Source: Alistipes sp. (GTDB lineage Bacteria > Bacteroidota > Bacteroidia > Bacteroidales > Rikenellaceae). Taken from it: a stretch of DNA of 5,748 nucleotides. Shown here one piece after another: positions 1 through 5,426 of the stretch. Position 1 is the stretch's first letter, and every line of letters begins with the position of its first letter. The notes under the pieces are model-generated. The model was given only the letters and a program-made list of their open reading frames with translations, did not search any database and was not told the DNA's origin. The position numbers and the translations under genes were made by a program. The DNA is taken from assembly GCA_017391185.1 (NCBI GenBank), contig JAFOZN010000141.1, forward strand, positions 1 through 5,748, in the 5' to 3' direction.

Positions 1-669
1 GGGTGCTGCCGACAAAATCTCTATGGCCCTATCCAACTCTTCCTCCTCACGACCTGCCATCCACGCCCCCAGATGGGTAGCCTCCATAGCACCAGGGCCT
101 CCGCCACTCAGAAGCAGGAATCCACGCTCGGTGAGCAATTTGCTCGTAAGAGCGATATCTCGATATTGGCTATCGCTACGCAACATGGCGTGTCCGCCCA
201 TAATAGCCACCACTCTTCGAGGCTCGTACTCACCTATCAAATCATAGAGGGCATCCGTGATGGAGTGATCGTGCAGGGTGCGCATCAACGTACGGCTGAT
301 ATCTTTGGCCTGACGGCCATAACTCATATAGCATTTATATACTCTACTATCGAATGTGTCTTCATAACTCTCAGGGCAATGGCGATCAAATCCCGCATAG
401 AGTTCCTTGGCCGAGTAGAGCTTATTACGAAATGGATTATACTCGCAATCCATGCGAGGGAATAGGTAGCAACCTTCCGCCACCCTCTCCCTAAGAGCTT
501 GGGGCAAGGCGCAACCCAAAAAGATGCAATCCTCGAAGCTCACATCTTCGCCTATTGGCTCGCGCGTAAAATCCAGATTCTGAAACGCTTGCTTGCGAAT
601 AAGGCCACCTCTGAGGATAATCTCCCGAAGCTCGCTCTGCGACTCCACTTCATGATAATTCTGCTCCAT
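1..669 (-). CDS. LOG-like Rossmann-fold nucleotide-binding protein, N-terminal part (partial at left edge)
   Basis: The frame opens with ATG at 669 and stays open for 223 codons to the window edge, so the C-terminus is missing. Residues 152-200 carry the recognisable part: a first beta strand ending in MGGH (157-160), then a second strand ending in the glycine-rich turn SGGGPGAMEATHLG (188-201). This matches the nucleotide-binding core of the LOG / lysine-decarboxylase-like family, whose studied members release a free base from a nucleoside 5'-monophosphate. The family's downstream PGGxGTxxE signature would lie outside the window and cannot be checked. Residues 1-150 form an uncharacterised N-terminal extension; residues 30-53 have a pentapeptide-like look (NLDF, FEDCIF) and there are several cysteines. 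The start lies 6 bases after the hexosaminidase stop with no clear ribosome-binding site, implying coupled expression as the last visible gene of the operon. The fold assignment is fairly secure; the substrate is unknown. Confidence 0.72.
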   Translation of the reverse strand, partial: MEQNYHEVESQSELREIILRGGLIRKQAFQNLDFTREPIGEDVSFEDCIFLGCALPQALRERVAEGCYLFPRMDCEYNPFRNKLYSAKELYAGFDRHCPESYEDTFDSRVYKCYMSYGRQAKDISRTLMRTLHDHSITDALYDLIGEYEPRRVVAIMGGHAMLRSDSQYRDIALTSKLLTERGFLLLSGGGPGAMEATHLGAWMAGREEEELDRAIEILSAAP

Positions 670-675
670 ATTCGA

Positions 676-2844
676 TTACAATTTAGGGAAGACCATAGGG
701 GCTTGGATGGTCACAAAGTCGGCTCCATTACCACTCTCGGTACAGGTGATACGTACCGCCTTGATAGGCTTCGATGGGTTCTCTATCACACCGCCACCGC
801 ACTTGAGATCGCACACTCGGCTGAATGTCTTACCATCGTAGCTCAGCTCCATATATCCCGCATTGAAGATAAATCGTGGCAACTGCAGATTGCCCGTACG
901 CACCTCCATACGGCGACACGAAACAGCCTCCTCGAAGGTGTAGAGAATCCAATCGCCCTCGCGCCCCACCCTCGCGGTGCGAGAGATACGGCCATAGCCC
1001 TCGGCATTGGTAAATGGGAAACGCTCGCTCTCTGAGATTGAAGAGGTAATCTTAACCTTGGGCTGAAGCATCCTAAAATGCGCCTTCACACCCGCCTCAG
1101 GGCTGCGCGCCCCACCAAAACGGGTATAGAAGCCATAGCGTGCAGGCTTATCGGTCTTGATAGGCTCGGTGTAGAGATGCTCCTCGTCTGAGCCGACAAT
1201 TTTATAGTAGATATGACTCTTATCATCTGTTTTGGCCGTCAGCAGACCATCTGCGTAGCTCACAGTAGGAGGGAACAAACGGAAATCTATACCCATAGCC
1301 ACCATACGGCTATAATGGCTCTGGGAAAGTCTCTCATAGAACTCACTCCACTCTCCGCCATCGCCCCTCCAAGCCAATTCGCTCAAGGCGCAGATACGCG
1401 GATATACCTGATACTCAAGATAATTATACTCCGTATCGCGGTGCGAGATATAGGCCTCGCTCCAGAATGCGCCCTGCACACCCACCACTCGCTTCATCTC
1501 TTCAGGAGTAAAACCCTGCTCCACGAAATCAAACGAAAGAGTCTTGCGGGCATCGAAAATTCCTGCCCAATCGTGGCCATGCTCGCGCTGAGTCTGACGC
1601 ATATCGAAATAGAAAAAGGCTCCAGGCATCACCACCGTAGAGTAGCCCTCGGATGTAGATTTACGACAAGCAGCAACATCCTTCCAGCCATAGACCTGAG
1701 CTTCGAGGCTCAACTCGCCCGAATTTATCGCCTCATTCCAAACGCTCGGTTTCTTGCCATATTTCTCGACAATCTTCGCCACACGATTCATAAAGTGAGC
1801 CTGCAACTGCTCACCCTTGCTCATGCCATGCTTTGCCATCAAAGCCTGACAGTCGGGGCACTTCATCCACTGCGCCGTAGAGACCTCATCGCCACCAATA
1901 TGGATATGTGACGAGGGGAAAAGCTCCGCCAACTCACGCATCACATCATCCAGCAAGGCATAATTAGACTCCTTGGCCACGCACAAAACATTGCGTGTAT
2001 CGTAGCCATCCGAGGCCTTCAAGCCTGGCGTATAATTGCACAACACTTCGGGATGTACTCTGGCCAAGTTGTGGCTATGCCCTGGCAAATCTATTTCGGG
2101 AATAATCTCCACGCCCCTTACAGCAGCATACTCCACCACCTTGAGCATCTGCTCTTGGGTATAGAATCCGCCATAGCGTTTATCCCACTCGCCATAACGT
2201 GCCGCAACGGGTGAGCCCACACCTCTAAAACCACCTACCTCGGTGAGTTCAGGGTGCGATTTGATCTCGATACGCCAACCCTCATCATCCGAGAGATGGA
2301 GATGTAATTTATTGATTTTATGGTGCGCGAGGTTGTCGATAAAGGCTTTGAGCTCATCGACCTCGATCCACGTACGGCAAACATCGAGCATAAATCCGCG
2401 ATAGGAGAATCGTGGGCTATCCTCTATCAAGCAGCCACCCACCACAACGGGCAACCGCAGCTCTCCACCATAGACCTCCGAGGGCAGAAGTTGCAAGAAG
2501 GTCTCCACCGCGCAATGCACTCCTGCGTATGAGCCACCCACAATCTTAACACCCTCAGCACCGATAGTGAGGCGATACTCCTCGGCATCCAAATTTTTAT
2601 CCTCACCCAAGGCAATAACGCCACTACTCTTTGCGTTTTCAAGCTGAGTAGTTAAAGGAAGAAATTTCGTAAGGTAATCAGCCAAGGGGCGCAGCTTTTC
2701 GGAGTGTGTAATCTTAGTTGTTGTTAATATAGTAAATGCTTCGCCCCTTTTTTCTATCTTCTTTGGCGTGGGCACTATATTTCCCGCCTCTGCCACCAAG
2801 CCCAGAAGCATCAACATAGCCACTAAAACCAATCTGCGCAACAT
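676..2844 (-). CDS. Exported beta-N-acetylhexosaminidase, glycoside hydrolase family 20
   Basis: This 722-residue protein removes terminal beta-linked N-acetylglucosamine or N-acetylgalactosamine from glycans. An N-terminal signal peptide (two arginines, then a hydrophobic run, AEA before G21) indicates export; no lipobox cysteine follows, so it is probably periplasmic rather than a lipoprotein. Residues 22-140 resemble the GH20b domain. The catalytic barrel runs from about 144 to 495: the sugar-binding arginine in YRGFMLDVCR (148-157), HLHLSDDEGW (181-190), PEIDLPGHS (249-257), and the catalytic pair Asp319-Glu320 in HIGGDE, which serves the substrate-assisted mechanism. Tryptophans W369 and W461 probably line the sugar pocket. 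Residues 544-562 resemble a chitobiase-C / Fn3-associated segment, and 625-722 resemble a discoidin (F5/8 type C) carbohydrate-binding module. Length and layout are usual for gut Bacteroidales enzymes acting on host mucin or other glycans. It starts 4 bases after ispE. The family is certain; the exact substrate is not. Confidence 0.95.
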   Translation of the reverse strand: MLRRLVLVAMLMLLGLVAEAGNIVPTPKKIEKRGEAFTILTTTKITHSEKLRPLADYLTKFLPLTTQLENAKSSGVIALGEDKNLDAEEYRLTIGAEGVKIVGGSYAGVHCAVETFLQLLPSEVYGGELRLPVVVGGCLIEDSPRFSYRGFMLDVCRTWIEVDELKAFIDNLAHHKINKLHLHLSDDEGWRIEIKSHPELTEVGGFRGVGSPVAARYGEWDKRYGGFYTQEQMLKVVEYAAVRGVEIIPEIDLPGHSHNLARVHPEVLCNYTPGLKASDGYDTRNVLCVAKESNYALLDDVMRELAELFPSSHIHIGGDEVSTAQWMKCPDCQALMAKHGMSKGEQLQAHFMNRVAKIVEKYGKKPSVWNEAINSGELSLEAQVYGWKDVAACRKSTSEGYSTVVMPGAFFYFDMRQTQREHGHDWAGIFDARKTLSFDFVEQGFTPEEMKRVVGVQGAFWSEAYISHRDTEYNYLEYQVYPRICALSELAWRGDGGEWSEFYERLSQSHYSRMVAMGIDFRLFPPTVSYADGLLTAKTDDKSHIYYKIVGSDEEHLYTEPIKTDKPARYGFYTRFGGARSPEAGVKAHFRMLQPKVKITSSISESERFPFTNAEGYGRISRTARVGREGDWILYTFEEAVSCRRMEVRTGNLQLPRFIFNAGYMELSYDGKTFSRVCDLKCGGGVIENPSKPIKAVRITCTESGNGADFVTIQAPMVFPKL

Positions 2845-2848
2845 AACC

Positions 2849-3661
2849 TTAGAGCATATATAAGTAAGGAGTCTGGTTGAGCATCATCTCCGCTCGACCT
2901 CTATCCGAAAAGATTCCATAGACCGTAGATCCGCTACCCGACATAGCGGCATAGATAGCTCCCGCCTCCAACAGATCTGCCTTAGCTTTGGCAATGGCGG
3001 GATGAGCCTCAAAGACAGAGGCCTCGAAATCGTTCTTAACCACCTCCTGCCACTCATCTATCGGACGCGAGAGACGCTCCACAAGTGGCACTTCAGGCAT
3101 CTGAGGCTTCACTCCAGCATAAGCCTCGCGTGTCGAAACACTCTCCTCAGGCTTAACCAACACGAGCCACATAAAATCCAAATCGAGCTTCACAGGAGTC
3201 ATAATCTCGCCCCTGCCCTCACACAACTGAGGTGAGTTTCGCACAAAAAATGCGGTATCGCTACCCAACTCCGAAGCCAGCGAGATAAGCGTAGGCTCGT
3301 CCAAGCCAAGTTCAAAGATCTCGTTCAAGCCCATAATCACCGCCGTAGCATCCGATGAGCCACCGCCCAGCCCCGCTCCGAAGGGGATATATTTATCGAG
3401 TGTGATATGCACCGCACCCACGCCATAACGCTCATGCATCAGACGCCACGCCTTGAGACAGAGATTATCCTCCGCAGGGCAATCCACCGCTATACCTTTG
3501 GAATAAAACTCTGGCTCATCACCCTCGATGGGCACAATCTCAATCTCATCGAAGAGTCCCTTGACAGGCACCATCACACTCTGTAGGTCGTGGTAGCCAT
3601 CCTCACGTTTGCGGATAACGTCCAAACCTATGTTTATCTTACAATTGGCTCTGAGTTTCAT
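2849..3661 (-). CDS. ispE: 4-diphosphocytidyl-2-C-methyl-D-erythritol kinase (IspE)
   Basis: IspE is a cytoplasmic GHMP-family kinase that phosphorylates the 2-hydroxyl of CDP-methylerythritol with ATP, the fourth step of the MEP route to isopentenyl diphosphate. The 270-residue product is close to the roughly 280 residues of E. coli IspE. Visible motifs are the N-terminal substrate-binding stretch NCKINIGL with Lys8 (equivalent to the E. coli active-site lysine), DGYHDL (21-26), the ATP-binding glycine-rich loop PFGAGLGGGSSDA (93-105), GSDTAFFV (133-140) with the likely catalytic base Asp135, and the third GHMP motif MSGSGSTVYG (240-249). All catalytic residues expected for the family are present, so it should be active. 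It sits second in a tight leftward operon: 3 bases after the nucleosidase-like gene and 4 bases before the hexosaminidase. The ribosome-binding site is weak, so translation probably depends on the upstream gene or on an A-rich leader. Confidence 0.96.
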   Translation of the reverse strand: MKLRANCKINIGLDVIRKREDGYHDLQSVMVPVKGLFDEIEIVPIEGDEPEFYSKGIAVDCPAEDNLCLKAWRLMHERYGVGAVHITLDKYIPFGAGLGGGSSDATAVIMGLNEIFELGLDEPTLISLASELGSDTAFFVRNSPQLCEGRGEIMTPVKLDLDFMWLVLVKPEESVSTREAYAGVKPQMPEVPLVERLSRPIDEWQEVVKNDFEASVFEAHPAIAKAKADLLEAGAIYAAMSGSGSTVYGIFSDRGRAEMMLNQTPYLYML

Positions 3662-3664
3662 ATC

Positions 3665-4252
3665 TTATTGATTGTTAAGTTTTTCGATCAATTCCAAAGT
3701 CGCCTCCATCAATGCGGGACGCAAACGCTCGATGCGAGTCTCCCACGCCTCGATAGTACCATCGGCTTGGTCGCTCACGATCTTTATCAGGTGTAATTCA
3801 GGTTCTGGCTTGCCACTAAGTCGGGCAAAGAAACGCTTGGCGCGGATGATGGCATAGGCCTCCATCTCCATACAGTCGTAACGCTCCACAATCTTGCGCG
3901 TAGCCTCGGAAGAGTCCTCGCCGATAAAGTTATCCGATGAATAGAGCGAGATGCCCTCATCACCCGATGGGAGATACTCTGCCTCGGAGGCAAAGATCGA
4001 ATCTACATAGATATCACCCTGAGCCACCACCGAGGGGCGCAACAGAGTGGCATAGGGGTGGTGCAGCGATCCGCAAGTACCTACGCTAATCAACTCATCA
4101 TACTCCTTGGCCCACATAGCCTCCATAGTAGCCTCATAGGCATTGAGTTTACCCACGCCGATGCACTTCACATCGGCCACTTCGCTCAGACGAGCGATAT
4201 TATCAGCTCCCAGCTCCTCCTCGACAGCCAGAAGCACTAAAATTTTCTTCAT
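3665..4252 (-). CDS. Compact MTA/SAH-nucleosidase-like protein (purine nucleoside phosphorylase superfamily)
   Basis: The product (195 residues from ATG at 4252) belongs to the PNP/MTAN superfamily, whose nucleosidases split the glycosidic bond of methylthioadenosine or S-adenosylhomocysteine in SAM recycling. The residues that do the chemistry in E. coli MTAN are all in place: Glu12 in VEEEL (10-14), GVGKLNA (32-38), the VGTCGSL turn (57-63), MEMEAYAI (128-135) with Glu129 and Glu131, and the catalytic Asp161 in IVSDQAD (158-164). It is about 37 residues shorter than E. coli MTAN (232); the missing part is mostly the second and third strands, between residues 14 and 32. I chose ATG 4252 over an upstream in-frame TTG at 4285 because the shorter form begins directly with the MKKILVLLAVEEE strand typical of the family and follows the promoter box at 4274-4281. 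The related futalosine hydrolase (MqnB) is an alternative. It is the first gene of the operon, 3 bases before ispE. Confidence 0.8.
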   Translation of the reverse strand: MKKILVLLAVEEELGADNIARLSEVADVKCIGVGKLNAYEATMEAMWAKEYDELISVGTCGSLHHPYATLLRPSVVAQGDIYVDSIFASEAEYLPSGDEGISLYSSDNFIGEDSSEATRKIVERYDCMEMEAYAIIRAKRFFARLSGKPEPELHLIKIVSDQADGTIEAWETRIERLRPALMEATLELIEKLNNQ

Positions 4253-4273
4253 ATATTTGGATTCTCTTTTCCA

Positions 4274-4281
4274 CAAAAGTA
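4274..4281 (-). promoter_or_regulatory. Putative Bacteroidota -7 promoter box for the leftward operon
   Basis: Read on the minus strand the bases are TACTTTTG, an exact fit to the TAnnTTTG box recognised by the Bacteroidota primary sigma factor. It ends 21 bases before the ATG at 4252, so the transcript would have a leader of only about 18 bases. The -33 position is T-rich but has no clear TTTG. This box would drive the nucleosidase, ispE, hexosaminidase and LOG-like genes together. The match is short, so the support comes from its position rather than its length. Confidence 0.55.
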
Positions 4282-4481
4282 ACAAAATCTCACCATTAAT
4301 AAAAATTTGAGCGAAAATTCGGGCGTAAAGGGCAGAAACTTAAATCTCCACTCACCCAAACGAGATCCTCGAAAAAGACAAAACCTCCGCCTCCGCAACG
4401 ATTTATCGCATCTTTATGTGGATTTTTGTTCCATTATTGCATATTTTCTATATACGATGGTAATTTATGCTATAAAATTAT

Positions 4482-4489
4482 TAATTTTG
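4482..4489 (+). promoter_or_regulatory. Putative Bacteroidota -7 promoter box for the SDR gene
   Basis: TAATTTTG fits TAnnTTTG exactly. It lies 67 bases before the ATG at 4557 and predicts a transcription start near 4493 and a leader of about 60 bases. No convincing TTTG is seen at the expected -33 spacing. The leader would contain the inverted repeat at 4503-4519 and end in an A-rich stretch without a Shine-Dalgarno sequence. Confidence 0.45.
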
Positions 4490-4502
4490 AAGGACAATAG
4501 CG

Positions 4503-4519
4503 CACGATATTTCATCGTG
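4503..4519. promoter_or_regulatory. Inverted repeat CACGAT-N5-ATCGTG, possible operator or leader hairpin
   Basis: Two perfect 6-base arms (4503-4508 and 4514-4519) surround the spacer ATTTC. The repeat starts 13 bases after the predicted -7 box of the SDR gene, so it covers the early transcribed region. That suits either a repressor operator or a small leader hairpin. No regulator gene is visible next to it, and a 6-base palindrome can occur by chance. Confidence 0.35.
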
Positions 4520-4556
4520 ACATAAACCTAAAGAAACATCTAAAACAAAAATAACC

Positions 4557-5318
4557 ATGAAACGATTGAATGGCAATGTTACCCTGATTACGGGTGGCGG
4601 TAAAGGTATTGGATTTGGTTTGGCAGAGGCATTTGCCGAGGAGGGCTCAAATTTGGTGCTTACGGGCAGAACCGAATCACGTCTGTTAGAGGCTAAAAAG
4701 AAATTGGAGGAGAAATATGGCGTAGAGGTGTTGCCACTGGTGGCCGATGGAGCCGATGAGCAGGCCATCAAGATGGTTGTGAGCAAGACCATAGAGCGAT
4801 TTGGCAAGCTCAACACGCTGGTCAACAACGCCCAAGTCTCGAAATCGGGTACTCCGCTTGTCGAGCACACCAAGGAGGATTTCGATCTTGCTATCTATTC
4901 GGGATTGTATGCCGCATTCTTCTATATGCGCGAGTGCCACCCATATTTGAAGGCTTCGCGAGGCTCGGTAATCAACTTCGCTTCGGGTGCAGGCCTATTC
5001 GGTAAGTTGGGACAGGCATCCTACGCCGCAGCCAAGGAGGGTATTCGAGGTATGTCGCGTGTGGCTGCTGCCGAGTGGGGCCCCGATGGCGTCAGAGTCA
5101 ATGTCATCTGCCCTCTGGCTATGACCGAGAGCCTACAACAGTGGAAGGAGAACTTCCCAGAGCTATATGAAAAGACTATACAGGGTATTCCTTTGGGACA
5201 TTTCGCCGACCCAAAAAGCGATATTGGTCGCGTGTGCGTATTCCTCGCTTCGGACGATGCCGAGTATGTTACGGGCGAGACCATCACCCTCCAAGGCGGT
5301 AGCGGTCTAAGACCATAA
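4557..5318 (+). CDS. SDR-family NAD(P)-dependent oxidoreductase, FabG-like
   Basis: This is a 253-residue classical short-chain dehydrogenase/reductase, the usual length for the family. It has a Rossmann dinucleotide-binding fold with the glycine motif TGGGKGIG (12-19). Arg38 at the end of strand 2 (TGR) suggests a preference for NADPH. It also has NNAQ at 90-93 in place of the usual NNAG, the catalytic serine S143 in FASGAG, and the Tyr156-AAA-Lys160 pair of the YxxxK motif. The C-terminal YVTGETITLQGG (238-248) is the standard SDR end. All members of the catalytic triad are present, so it should be active. The closest general type is 3-oxoacyl-ACP reductase / glucose-dehydrogenase-like SDRs; the substrate cannot be read from the sequence. 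It stands alone: it diverges from the operon on its left, and a strong terminator starts 24 bases after its stop codon. The start ATG is preceded by an A-rich leader with no Shine-Dalgarno sequence, as is usual in Bacteroidota. Confidence 0.92.
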   Translation: MKRLNGNVTLITGGGKGIGFGLAEAFAEEGSNLVLTGRTESRLLEAKKKLEEKYGVEVLPLVADGADEQAIKMVVSKTIERFGKLNTLVNNAQVSKSGTPLVEHTKEDFDLAIYSGLYAAFFYMRECHPYLKASRGSVINFASGAGLFGKLGQASYAAAKEGIRGMSRVAAAEWGPDGVRVNVICPLAMTESLQQWKENFPELYEKTIQGIPLGHFADPKSDIGRVCVFLASDDAEYVTGETITLQGGSGLRP

Positions 5319-5341
5319 ACCCCAAAAGTAATAGGGATAAG

Positions 5342-5373
5342 AAAACCTCTCTGAAATTCAGAGAGGTTTTTTC
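5342..5373 (+). terminator. Rho-independent terminator, probably bidirectional
   Basis: A perfect 13-base inverted repeat (5342-5354 with 5358-5370; core ACCTCTCTGA / TCAGAGAGGT) encloses a three-base AAT and is followed by a run of six Ts. It begins 24 bases after the SDR stop codon. Because the stem is flanked by As on its left, the minus-strand reading also ends in four Ts, so it can stop transcription arriving from the synthetase-like frame that ends at 5427. Confidence 0.92.
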
Positions 5374-5426
5374 GTGAGTACCGCTCGCATTGGCATTTTA
5401 GCGCGAACTTTTGTTTACACCCTCTT

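Larger units (their letters stand above)
4253..4556. other. Divergent intergenic region
   Basis: About 304 bases separate the two divergent transcription units. The region is AT-rich, particularly 4425-4500, and carries a Bacteroidota-type promoter box facing each way (4274-4281 minus, 4482-4489 plus) and a 17-base inverted repeat (4503-4519). The middle (about 4310-4430) holds no signal I can name. A frame of 72 codons across it has a TTG start, low-complexity content and no family resemblance, so I do not call a gene there. Confidence 0.75.

Noticed and set aside
499..1035. Plus-strand open frame of 178 codons
   Set aside because: It is antisense to the end of the hexosaminidase and the start of the LOG-like gene, whose own frames show clear family motifs.
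1213..1911. Plus-strand open frame of 232 codons
   Set aside because: It lies wholly opposite the hexosaminidase catalytic domain, has no recognisable motif and reads like a complement shadow of that gene.
4253..4285. Longer start (TTG at 4285) for the nucleosidase-like gene
   Set aside because: The extra 11 residues precede the conserved first strand and would overlap the predicted -7 box, so ATG 4252 is preferred.
4307..4525. 72-codon frame in the divergent intergenic region
   Set aside because: It has a TTG start, no upstream ribosome-binding site, an AT-driven composition and overlaps the predicted SDR promoter and leader.
5323..5330. A minus-strand TACTTTTG box just after the SDR gene
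   Set aside because: It would fire antisense into the SDR, has no -33 partner and is short enough to occur by chance in this A-rich stretch.
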